Origin: Geodermatophilus obscurus
GTDB taxonomy: Bacteria; Actinomycetota; Actinomycetes; Mycobacteriales; Geodermatophilaceae
Reading direction: 5' to 3'
Assembly (NCBI RefSeq): GCF_900143215.1
Contig: NZ_FRDM01000010.1
Location: forward strand, 91,108 to 155,107
Length of the DNA stretch: 64,000 bases
Positions 8,130 to 15,013 of the stretch are shown piece by piece. How positions within the stretch are numbered: position 1 is the first letter of the stretch; each line of letters opens with the position of its first letter. Position numbers and translations under genes: made by a program. The notes beneath the pieces were generated by a model that saw only the letters and a list, made by a program, of their open reading frames with translations, was not told the origin of the DNA and searched no databases.

Positions 8130-9240
8130 TCAGCTCCAGTCGATGCGCGCGGCCAGGGCGTGCAGCCGCTCGCCGAGCACCGGGTCCAGCGCGGCGGCCC
8201 AGGCCACCCGGCCGAGGACGTGCTCACGGAAGGTCGCCGGATCGTGCCCGCGGGTCTGGGTGGCCCAGCCGTGCCGGGCGCAGTTGTGCAGCAGCGCGCG
8301 CAGCGCGTCGCGCTCCGGTCGGGGCAGCGTGGGCCGGGCGTTGACGACCGCCCCGAGCACCCGCTGCCGGGAGCCTGCCCCGGCGACCCGGGTCTTGGCC
8401 GGGTCGACCCGGAACCCCTCCTCGGCGGCGACCTCGGTGACCAGCGCGGCGAGCCGGTCGCCCCGGATCCGCCGGTCGCCGGAGAAGGTCAGGTCGTCGA
8501 CGTACCGGGTGTAGCGGGCGCCGCAGCTCGCGGCGAGGCCGGCCAGCCGGCGGTCGAGGCGGAAGCAGACCAGGTTGGCCAGCGCCGGCGAGGTCGGGGC
8601 ACCCTGGGGCAGGTGCGGCGCGGCCAGCCGCCGGTGCCGCTCCCGCGCCTCCACTCCGCCGGGCAGCGGCAGGGCGCGCCACACCGACACCGGCGCGGTC
8701 GTCGTTCCGAGTGCGGTGACCAGGTGGGCGACCGGCTCGGTCAGCCCGGCGGTGCCCTGCAGCAGACCCCAGACCCGCGGGGCGGACACCGAGGCGAAGA
8801 ACGCCTCGAGGTCCATGCCGAGGACGAGGGCGCGGCCGGCCTGCGGCGCGGCTGCCGTCCGCACCGACCGGCCCAGCACGCAGCCGTGGGCGGCGTCGTG
8901 CACCGGGATCGGGGCGAGCACGTGCCGCAGCAGCCGCCGCTGGGCCTCCTTGAGCCGCGGCTTGGGCTCGGCGAGCAGCCGCAGCCGGCCGCGGCGCTCG
9001 ACCGCGTGCCAGCGGTAGTGGCGCAGCGGTTCGTCGACGGTGCGCTCCAGGACGCGGACGTCAGCGAACCAGGCGAGGTCGGCCTGGTCCAGGTCCAGCA
9101 GCCGGGCCAGCGCGGGGCGCGTGCGAAGCCGAGGGCGACCGCGACCCGGCGGACCATCGTCCGCCGCGACCACGGCCCGGCCAGCAGCGCCGTGGCGGTG
9201 CCCGAGGCCGCGGGGGGGAGGACCGGGTGCCGGCCGTCAC
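8130..9240 (-). pseudogene. Retron-type reverse transcriptase, frameshifted N-terminus
   Basis: The intact part (8130-9173) encodes all catalytic RT blocks: KPRLKEAQRRLL (RT1-2), HGCVLGRSVRT, the metal-binding MDLEAFFASV, LPQGAPTSPALANL (RT4), YVDDLTFSG (the YxDD box, RT5) and VLGAVVN, which aligns with the retron VTG region. It ends with LLGRVAWAAALDP as in actinobacterial retron-like RTs. The natural N-terminus seems to lie in other frames: a GTG at 9240 (VTAGTRSSP), then TATALLAGPWSRRTM and VRRVAVALGFAR, then ALARLLDLDQADLAW. One missing base near the 7-G run at 9212-9218 and one near 9113 would join all three. This is decay or sequence error. The equivalent of the retron NAxxH motif is degenerate (TAAAPQ). 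It directly follows the candidate ncRNA at 9244-9405. Confidence 0.8.
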
Positions 9241-9243
9241 CGG

Positions 9244-9405
9244 CGTGCGCGGCGGAGGAGGCAGCCGCTCCCTGAGGGAGTCGCCAGGTCGTGCGCGGAG
9301 CGCTCCTGGTGGCGGCTGACGCCGTGCCCTGCTCGCTGCGCTGCCCCGGGGTAGCCCCGGGGAGACCGGCTGACGCCGGTCGTCCCGACCTCCCCGCCGC
9401 GCACG
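9244..9405 (-). ncRNA. Candidate retron msr-msd RNA bounded by a1/a2 repeats
   Basis: A perfect 12-bp inverted repeat flanks a 138-base, highly structured segment: CGTGCGCGGCGG at 9244-9255 and CCGCCGCGCACG at 9394-9405. On the minus strand it lies immediately upstream of the reverse transcriptase start, where retrons keep their template RNA, and the arms fit the a1/a2 pair. Inside are stem-loops: ACCGGC-GTCA-GCCGGT, two CCCCGGGG blocks separated by CTA, and CTCCC-TCA-GGGAG; CCAGG and CCTGG also pair across 16 bases. I could not identify the branching guanosine with confidence. The rest of the space to 9616 holds the promoter of the secreted-protein gene. This is inference from position and symmetry. 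Confidence 0.5.
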
Positions 9406-9616
9406 GGCGTCACCGTAGCGGCCACGGCCGCATCCGTGCTGCTTCCGGACGGGTGGCGCGGTCGCACGCGCACTCGTCCGTCGGGTGGAGGAGCAGCCGG
9501 GCGAGGAGCCCTCGATCCCCAGGGAGGGCACGGGGCACTGACAGCTCCGTCACAGGTTCCGGGTCGATCATCTCCTCGACGGCTGGACAGTCCGGCCGCG
9601 GATCGAGGAGACAACC

Positions 9617-10171
9617 GTGCGCAAGAAGTTGGTCGTCGCCGCCGCAGCCGGCGCTCTCACGCTCACCGGGTTGGCCGTGGCCGTCCCCGCTGTCGCCCAG
9701 ACCGAGGACGCGGACAGCACGTCGACGTCCGTCGTGGACCGGATCAAGGACGCGCTCTCCGGCCTGGTCGACGACGGGTCGATCAGCCAGGAGCAGGCCG
9801 ACGAAGTGGCCACCACGCTGGGCGACTCCGGCCTCGGCGGCCACTGGGGTCACGGCGGCTGGCACGGTCTGGAGGCCGCCGCCGAGGCGCTGGGCATGAC
9901 CGAGGACGAGCTGCGCACCGCGCTGGAGGCCGAGGGGGCCACCCTCGCGAAGGTCGCCGAGGAGAAGGGCGTCGCAGTGGACACCCTCGTCGACGCCCTG
10001 GTCACCGCCCAGCGCGAGGGCATCGCCAAGGCCGTCGAGAGCGGGATGCCCCAGGACGTGGCCAACAAGCGGCTGGCCGACGTGGAGCAGCGGGTGACCG
10101 AGTGGGTCAACTCGACGCACGAGGACCGCCCGTGGGGCCACGGTGGCTGGTGGGGCCACCACAACGACTGA
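9617..10171 (+). CDS. Secreted hypothetical protein with His/Gly/Trp-rich segments
   Basis: The 184-residue product starts with a clear signal peptide (MRKKLVVAAAAGALTLTGLA, likely cleavage after AVPAVA). The mature part has helical HTH-like units such as ITQEQADEVAT-type SISQEQADEVATTLG, LGMTEDELRTALEAEGATLA and KVAEEKGVAVDTLVDALV, a pattern common in actinobacterial secreted proteins of unknown role. Two short segments (GGHWGHGGWHG near residue 78 and WGHGGWWGHHND at the end) are rich in His, Gly and Trp and could bind metal. GTG at 9617 follows GAGGAGAC. It is divergent from the retron-like locus. No enzymatic motif is visible. Confidence 0.75.
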   Translation: MRKKLVVAAAAGALTLTGLAVAVPAVAQTEDADSTSTSVVDRIKDALSGLVDDGSISQEQADEVATTLGDSGLGGHWGHGGWHGLEAAAEALGMTEDELRTALEAEGATLAKVAEEKGVAVDTLVDALVTAQREGIAKAVESGMPQDVANKRLADVEQRVTEWVNSTHEDRPWGHGGWWGHHND

Positions 10172-10261
10172 CCCCTCGCGCAGCAGCGGCGCCGTCCCCG
10201 CCGGGGGCGGCGCCGCTCCGCTGTTCCCGGGAGCCGGCGGGGCTGGACGGCGGCGCCGGAC

Positions 10262-10280
10262 GGAGGTTAGCCTCGCCTTA
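10262..10280. promoter_or_regulatory. IdeR/DmdR-like iron box
   Basis: GGAGGTTAGCCTCGCCTTA matches the actinobacterial iron-box consensus TTAGGTTAGSCTAACCTAA at 14 of 19 positions and keeps the AGGTTAGCCT core. It ends 28 bases before the ATG of the ABC-like gene at 10309. A DtxR/IdeR-type repressor loaded with Fe(II) would bind here, so the gene is probably induced by iron limitation. Confidence 0.5.
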
Positions 10281-10308
10281 CCCGTCGGACGGCGGGCGGG
10301 ACGAGGCG

Positions 10309-10749
10309 ATGGAGGTCCGGGTGGGGTTGCGACTGCCGGTCGGGGACGTGACCGTGCTGCTGGGGCCGGCACCAGCCCGTCGCCGGGTGATGGCCGCGCT
10401 GGACGACGACAGCGGGCGGTGCGCCTCCGGCCACTCCGCCGTCCGGGTGCACCGCCTCGCGGCCGCCGCGGACGACGACGTGCACCGGCGCATCGAGGCG
10501 ATCGAGGCCGTGCGCGAGCAGGGGGCCACGATCGTGCTCATCGACCGGCTCACCGAGGGGCTGGCCGCACCCGACCGTCGCGCCGTCCTCGCAGCACTGC
10601 GCCCGGTGGCCTCCGGTGGCCGCGCCGTCCTGGTGGACGACGACGACCCGGTCGCGGCGCTGGCCGTGGCCGACGGCGCGCTGCGCGCCGACCCGGCCGG
10701 CGGGCTGACGGCCGAGTCGGTGGGGGACCTGGACTCCCTGGCCTCGTAG
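10309..10749 (+). CDS. ABC-ATPase-like protein without Walker A
   Basis: The 146-residue protein resembles a shortened ABC ATPase. VGDVTVLLGPAPARRRVMAAL sits where the Walker A strand-loop-helix should be, but the GxxGxGKS/T sequence is missing. A Walker B-like strand follows (ATIVLIDRLTEGLAAPDRR), then VASGGRAVLVDDDDPVAALAVADGAL as in the D-loop/switch region. It therefore probably cannot hydrolyse ATP. ATG at 10309 follows ACGAGGCG. An iron-box-like site lies just upstream. Possible roles are a partner of an iron-responsive transporter or an orphan regulator; no transporter gene is adjacent. Confidence 0.6.
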   Translation: MEVRVGLRLPVGDVTVLLGPAPARRRVMAALDDDSGRCASGHSAVRVHRLAAAADDDVHRRIEAIEAVREQGATIVLIDRLTEGLAAPDRRAVLAALRPVASGGRAVLVDDDDPVAALAVADGALRADPAGGLTAESVGDLDSLAS

Positions 10750-10759
10750 GCGAAGGACC

Positions 10760-10782
10760 CGCTGCCGGCAGGGCTCGCAGCG
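10760..10782. terminator. Bidirectional terminator-like hairpin
   Basis: CGCTGC (10760-10765) and GCAGCG (10777-10782) form a perfect 6-bp stem in the 49-base gap between the convergent ABC-like and DUF1540 genes. AAGGACCC precedes it, resembling the GGGTCCTT tail seen at other gene ends in this window. There is no U-tract. Confidence 0.45.
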
Positions 10783-10798
10783 GAGCCGTTCCCTCAGG

Positions 10799-11089
10799 TC
10801 ACCTGGCTTCGTAGGTGAGGCAGTCGGCGGCGTCGGTGCCCGGCCCGACGCGCACACCGGCGGCGTGGCACTCGAGCTTGTCGTTGTGCACGCAGTCGGA
10901 GCGGTGGCAGGCGCCGACCATCCCGTTGCGGTCCAGACCGGCGCGGAAGCTGATCTCCACGAAGGTGCCGCAGTGGGCGTGGTCGCCCCCCACCGTGATC
11001 GCGCCCGCGTGACAGTTGTGCTCGGCGTTGTACGAGCAGCTGCTGACGGCGCAGTCCTGAACCCGGGGCATGTCCTGGAGAGAGGTCAT
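10799..11089 (-). CDS. DUF1540 protein (two Cys-rich repeats)
   Basis: The 96-residue product has two copies of the DUF1540 pattern. Copy one is CAVSSCSYN with later HNCHAGAI and HCGTF; copy two is CHRSDCVHN with ECHAAGVRV and DCLTY. Each has four cysteines at the family spacing, suggesting two small metal-binding (zinc or iron) knuckles. The ATG at 11087-11089 fits the repeat limits; further upstream the frame enters non-homologous sequence. An iron-box-like element lies 36-54 bases upstream. DUF1540 function is not known; metal sensing, storage or scavenging is a reasonable guess. Confidence 0.85.
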   Translation of the reverse strand: MTSLQDMPRVQDCAVSSCSYNAEHNCHAGAITVGGDHAHCGTFVEISFRAGLDRNGMVGACHRSDCVHNDKLECHAAGVRVGPGTDAADCLTYEAR

Positions 11090-11124
11090 GCCCCAGGTTG
11101 GCACGGCCCCGGCGACCCCGCCAG

Positions 11125-11143
11125 CAAGCTGAGGCTCGCCTAA
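11125..11143 (-). promoter_or_regulatory. IdeR/DmdR-like iron box
   Basis: Read on the minus strand, TTAGGCGAGCCTCAGCTTG matches the iron-box consensus at 13 of 19 positions and keeps the TTAGG and AGCCT half-site features. It lies 36-54 bases upstream of the DUF1540 start, in a promoter position. A similar site controls the facing gene at 10309. Confidence 0.4.
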
Positions 11144-11272
11144 CGCGCAGGTCAGCGAGCTGTGGACGGAACGCGAACGGGCGCACCCCACAGCGATCCC
11201 ACAGCCGTCCCACCGCTGTCTCCGAGCCGTTGCGGTGACCATGGGGAGTACAGACGGAGGAGGTGACCGCAC

Positions 11273-11875
11273 GTGGTGGTGCAGACCGGCCCGGCCCCCA
11301 CCGGAGCCGACCGGGCCTCCAGGGGTGCGACACCGCACGGCGTCCTGGTGGTCGTCGGCGGGCTCCCCGGGAGCGGCAAGACGACGCTGCTGCGCCGGCT
11401 GCTGGCCGAGCGGTCGCCGGGGGTCGTCGGCCTGGACTCCGAGGACGTCGCCGCGCGGGTGCAGGCGGCGGGCGCGCGCCTCCCGTACCGCCTGGTCCGG
11501 CCGCTGGTGCACGCCTGGCACCGGATCCGGGTGCTCCGCGTCGTCTCCGGGCCCGCGCCGGTCGTCGTCCTCACCGACCCCTGGACCCGCCTGTGGTGGC
11601 GGGCCGCCGTCCTGCGCGCCGCGCAGCGTGCCGGACGCTCGGTGCGGCTGGTGCTGCTGAACGCGTCCCAGGAACTCGCCGAGAGCGGGCAGACCGCACG
11701 CGGGCGGGCCGTCCCGGCACGGTCGATGCGCCGGCACGCCATCCGCTGGAGCTCCCTGCTGCAGACCGTCACGGAGCCGGCCGGGGGAGCCGGGACGGAC
11801 CCGGTGACCGTCGTGGACCGGCCGGGGGCCGACCGGCTCACCCTCGCCGACGTCCTCGGCGAGCCGGCGGCCTGA
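11273..11875 (+). CDS. Small P-loop NTPase / kinase-like protein
   Basis: The 200-residue protein has a textbook Walker [17 protein letters not shown], near residue 29. It is followed by [14 protein letters not shown] and [21 protein letters not shown], as in AAA/zeta-toxin-like small kinases that phosphorylate small molecules or peptides. GTG at 11273 follows GGAGGAGGTGA. The 3' end overlaps the convergent Brp/Blh gene by 38 bases. No antitoxin-like partner is adjacent, so a toxin role is not supported. Substrate unknown. Confidence 0.75.
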   Translation: MVVQTGPAPTGADRASRGATPHGVLVVVGGLPGSGKTTLLRRLLAERSPGVVGLDSEDVAARVQAAGARLPYRLVRPLVHAWHRIRVLRVVSGPAPVVVLTDPWTRLWWRAAVLRAAQRAGRSVRLVLLNASQELAESGQTARGRAVPARSMRRHAIRWSSLLQTVTEPAGGAGTDPVTVVDRPGADRLTLADVLGEPAA

Positions 11876-12920
11876 GGCCGTCCCGGCCCGGCGGGCGGTG
11901 AGCGGCGTCCAGCCAGCCGACGACGAGGACGTGCGGCAGCGTCAGCGCGGCCAGCAGCGGCAGGTCGGTGGCCACGAAGGCACGCCACCCACCGGCGGCC
12001 GACCACAGCAGCCACAACACGCCGAGGACGGCGGCCGTCGGCAGCGCGGCCCGGACCGCGAAGCGGCGCAGCGGCCGGCCGATCCGGCCGGCGGCCAGGT
12101 CGTCAGTGCTGCCCGGGTCCTCGGCGACCACGCGGGCCACGTGCCGCACGGAGTGCCAGCAGCCGAAGTAGACGCCAAAGGCTGCCAGCGGCGGGACGAC
12201 GAGCACCAGGACGACGAGACCGGCCAGTTCGGCCGCCTCCAGCCGGTGCCGCCGCCGCACCAGCTGCGCCGTCAGGAGCGCCGCGGCCGGCAGCACGACC
12301 GCGAGCACCGCCGTCCGCACGCCCGGCGGGAGCGTTCCGTCGGTGCCGGGGACGACGGCCGCGACGACCGCCGCCGTCCCGGCCGTCCCGCGGGCCAGGG
12401 GCACGAGCAGCACGACGGCGCCCACGACGAGCGCCGCGGCCGCCCGGCGCCGCACCGGGCGGCCGGCGCGCAGGTCGGCGAAGGAGGTCTCCCCGCTGCC
12501 GAAGTGCCAGGCGGAGACGGCGGCGAACACCAGCAGGGCGGGGCCCGGCCACGCGCGGAAGGCCAGCCAGGCCCCGGCGGCCAGCGCGGCGTAACCGGCG
12601 GCGAAGCCGGCCACCCGGGACAGCGGCCAGCGCAGCCGCGTGGCGGGCACCAGGTGGTCGACCGCACCGTGCGGCAGGCCGAGCAGCAGGCCCGCGACCA
12701 GCACGACCCACGCGGCGTCGCCCCATCCACCGGGGACGGCCAGCTCGACCAGGACGACGGCGGCCACGGCCGCGCCCGAGACCGCCGTCGCGGCCCGGGC
12801 CGGTGCCTCGAAGGGCGCCGTGGAGTGCCCTCCGGGGGCGGGGGGCGCAGCCGGCTCCTGCCCGGGACGCCGATCGCCGCCGCTGCGCAGCGCGCGAGCG
12901 CGCGCGTCCGAGGGCGTCAC
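11838..12920 (-). CDS. Brp/Blh-family beta-carotene 15,15'-dioxygenase
   Basis: The 360-residue integral membrane protein (about eight hydrophobic segments) carries the family's conserved histidine motifs: [12 protein letters not shown] near residue 85, [12 protein letters not shown] near residue 137 and [14 protein letters not shown] near residue 253. These histidines bind the catalytic iron. Brp/Blh enzymes cleave beta-carotene into two retinal molecules. The first 50 residues are a Pro/Ala/Arg-rich extension, so the true start may be later. No rhodopsin or carotenoid gene is in the window. It overlaps the convergent P-loop gene by 38 bases and is divergent from the DUF1622 gene. Confidence 0.88.
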   Translation of the reverse strand: MTPSDARARALRSGGDRRPGQEPAAPPAPGGHSTAPFEAPARAATAVSGAAVAAVVLVELAVPGGWGDAAWVVLVAGLLLGLPHGAVDHLVPATRLRWPLSRVAGFAAGYAALAAGAWLAFRAWPGPALLVFAAVSAWHFGSGETSFADLRAGRPVRRRAAAALVVGAVVLLVPLARGTAGTAAVVAAVVPGTDGTLPPGVRTAVLAVVLPAAALLTAQLVRRRHRLEAAELAGLVVLVLVVPPLAAFGVYFGCWHSVRHVARVVAEDPGSTDDLAAGRIGRPLRRFAVRAALPTAAVLGVLWLLWSAAGGWRAFVATDLPLLAALTLPHVLVVGWLDAAHRPPGRDGLRPPARRGRRRG

Positions 12921-13030
12921 TCGATTCCTCCCGGGAGCCGGTGGGATCCGGAACGGCCGGTACCCGCCGAACAGGCGAGCCCACCTCGACGAGCCGGGTG
13001 CTGCCGGAACGTGCTGGGTAGGGCGCGGCC

Positions 13031-13417
13031 GTGGAGGAACTGCTGGTGGAGGTGGTCGGTGTCCTCGTCCCCATCGTGGAGGCGTGCGGCGCCGTGGTGA
13101 TCGTCGTCGGGGCGCTGTGGGCCTTCGCCCGCTTCGTGGTCGTCGGCCTGCGCGAGCGCGACGCCGGCGCGTTCGTGCCGGTCCGGCTCACCCTGGGCCG
13201 CTTCCTGGCGCTGGGCCTGGAGTTCCAGCTGGCCAGCGACGTGCTGCGGACGGCGGTGGCACCCAGCTTCCGCGAGCTCGGCCAGCTCGCCGCGGTGGCG
13301 GCGATCCGGACGGCGCTGAACTACTTCCTCGCCAAGGAGATCGCCGAGGAGCGCCGCCAGCTCGCCGAGGAACGGGCCGACGAGGGCACCGGGTCGCGGC
13401 AGGCGCGTGCCACGTGA
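13031..13417 (+). CDS. DUF1622 membrane protein
   Basis: The 128-residue protein has the DUF1622 features: an N-terminal membrane segment (LVPIVEACGAVVIVVGALWAF), then RLTLGRFLALGLEFQLASDVLRTAVAPSF and AAIRTALNYFLAKEIAEE, two amphipathic or membrane helices. The C-terminus is charged. GTG at 13031 gives the family length. The stop overlaps the next gene as GTGA, so translation is coupled. DUF1622 has no established function; the pair is probably located in the cytoplasmic membrane. Confidence 0.85.
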   Translation: MEELLVEVVGVLVPIVEACGAVVIVVGALWAFARFVVVGLRERDAGAFVPVRLTLGRFLALGLEFQLASDVLRTAVAPSFRELGQLAAVAAIRTALNYFLAKEIAEERRQLAEERADEGTGSRQARAT

Positions 13418-13746
13418 CCGCGGCGCTGCAGGAGGTCGCCGGGACGCTGGCGCTGCTGGTCACCGCGGCGGCGCTGCTGGCCGGCCTGGTGGCGCTGGTC
13501 GCGACCCGACGTCCCGCGGCGGCGCTGCCGGTGTTCCTCGACCTGCTCGTCGCCGCCGGTCTGCTGCGGCTGGTCGGCGAAACGGGCTGGCCGGCGCTCG
13601 CCACCGCCGCGGCGGTCCTCCTGCTGCGCCGGCTGATCGGCCTCGGCCTGCGCACCGGCGGGCGGACCTGGGCCTCGACGCGGCCGGACCGGGCACTCCG
13701 GGCGCCTGTTCTCCGGCGGCTGCTGCGCCCGGCCTGGCGCGCCTGA
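13414..13746 (+). CDS. Small membrane protein coupled to DUF1622
   Basis: The 110-residue product (VTAALQEVAG) has three hydrophobic helices: LALLVTAAALLAGLVALVA, AALPVFLDLLVAAGLLRLVG and ALATAAAVLLLRRLIGLGL, followed by an Arg-rich tail. Its GTG overlaps the DUF1622 stop by 4 bases, so the two form a translationally coupled operon. DUF1622 proteins are often followed by such a partner; a membrane complex is likely. No motif points to a specific activity. Confidence 0.7.
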   Translation: MTAALQEVAGTLALLVTAAALLAGLVALVATRRPAAALPVFLDLLVAAGLLRLVGETGWPALATAAAVLLLRRLIGLGLRTGGRTWASTRPDRALRAPVLRRLLRPAWRA

Positions 13747-13882
13747 GCCCAGATCCGCTCGGCATGGTGCCGCTACGCAGGGCGAGGGCGCGCCTGGCGA
13801 GCGTTGACGACCGGGACCGCGCCCGGTTGGTTTCTGGAACCGGGTGTCGAACAGAGATGCCCCGGGCCAGGGGGAGCACGGT

Positions 13883-14110
13883 ATGCCGGCGTGGACGGTG
13901 CAGGTCGTGGAGGACCAGGACGAGCGGGTCGAGGCCGGGATGCTGGTCACCGAGGGGGGAGCGCTCATCGCGTTCTCCGACGAAGGGCTGGTGCTGCGTG
14001 CCTGGGCTCCCGGCCAGTGGCGCACCGTGCGCCACCTCGAGCCGGCGGAGGCGTTCCCGGGCGGGGCGGGCACCATGGACCACGTGCTGACCTGGCTGCC
14101 TCGGGACTGA
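13883..14110 (+). CDS. Small hypothetical protein
   Basis: The 75-residue product starts at the ATG after a GGGGGAGCACGGT ribosome site (MPAWTVQVVEDQDERVEAG). It is acidic and reads like a compact beta fold (MLVTEGGALIAFSDEGLVLRAWAPGQW). There is no signal, membrane segment or known motif. The coding bias is consistent with a real gene. It lies alone on the plus strand between the DUF1622 pair and the sulfurtransferase. I do not recognise the family. Confidence 0.55.
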   Translation: MPAWTVQVVEDQDERVEAGMLVTEGGALIAFSDEGLVLRAWAPGQWRTVRHLEPAEAFPGGAGTMDHVLTWLPRD

Positions 14111-14182
14111 GGCAGCCGCTTCGCGCGTGCGGGGGCCCGGGCGCGACCGCAGGTGACCCGTTCCGGTCGTAGGGTCGCCGCC

Positions 14183-15004
14183 GTGCTGCCTCCCGTCGTC
14201 GACCTGTCCTGGCTGCGCGCGCACCGCTCCGAGGTCGTGCTGGCCGACGTGCGCTGGTACCTGGACGGCCGGTCCGGTCGCGCCGCCTACGACGCCGGGC
14301 ACCTGCCGGGCGCGGTCTTCGTCGACCTCGACCGGTGGCTGGCCGCGCCCGCCGACCCCGCTGCCGGACGCCACCCGCTGCCTGAGCCGGAGGTCTTCGC
14401 CGAGGGCATGGCCGGGCTGGGCGTCGGCGACGCCGATCCCGTGGTGGCCTACGACGACGCCGGCGGGGTGGTCGCCGCCCGGCTGGTCTGGATGCTGCGG
14501 GTGACCGGGCACGACGCGGCCCTGCTCGACGGGGGCACGGCGGCGTGGGACGGGCCGCTGGAGCGTGCCGTCCCGGAGCGGGCCCCGGCGGTGTTCACCG
14601 CCCGCCCGTGGCCGGCGGAGCGGCTGGCCGGGGTCGACGACGTCCTCGACCCGGCCGCAGTGGTGCTCGACGCGCGCGACCCCGAGCGCTACCGCGGGGA
14701 CCGGGAGCCGGTGGACCCGCGCGCCGGCCACGTGCCCGGCGCGGTCAACGTGCCGTGCCGGGCCAATCTCGGCGTCGATGACCGCTTCCTGCCGGTCGAG
14801 CAGCTGCGCGCGACCTTCGCCGCGGCCGGGGTCACCGCCGACACCGACGTGGTGTCCTACTGCGGCTCGGGGGTGACGGCCTGCCACAACCTGCTCGCGC
14901 TGGAACTGGCGGGCCTCCCGCACGGGCGGCTCCACCCTGGCTCCTGGTCGCAGTACAGCGCCGACCCGGACCGGCCGGTCGCCGTGGGCGACCGGCCGTC
15001 CTGA
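14183..15004 (+). CDS. Tandem-rhodanese sulfurtransferase
   Basis: The 273-residue protein has two rhodanese domains. The N-terminal one (WYLDGRSGRAAYDAGHLPGAVFVDLD) lacks the catalytic cysteine loop; its equivalent is AYDDAGGVVAARL. The C-terminal one (RDPERYRGDREPVDPRAGHVPGAVNVP) has the active site CGSGVTAC with Cys about 226. A CGSGVTA loop is commoner in 3-mercaptopyruvate/thiosulfate sulfurtransferases of the SseA type. It transfers sulfane sulfur to cyanide or thiols. GTG at 14183 gives the expected length; a longer frame begins at 14153. It converges on the GGDEF-EAL gene with 9 bases between stops. Confidence 0.9.
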   Translation: MLPPVVDLSWLRAHRSEVVLADVRWYLDGRSGRAAYDAGHLPGAVFVDLDRWLAAPADPAAGRHPLPEPEVFAEGMAGLGVGDADPVVAYDDAGGVVAARLVWMLRVTGHDAALLDGGTAAWDGPLERAVPERAPAVFTARPWPAERLAGVDDVLDPAAVVLDARDPERYRGDREPVDPRAGHVPGAVNVPCRANLGVDDRFLPVEQLRATFAAAGVTADTDVVSYCGSGVTACHNLLALELAGLPHGRLHPGSWSQYSADPDRPVAVGDRPS

Positions 15005-15013
15005 CCGGGTCGG

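Noticed and set aside
11273..11875. Zeta-toxin of a toxin-antitoxin pair
   Set aside because: P-loop fits, but no antitoxin-like gene is adjacent and the overlap is with an unrelated convergent gene.
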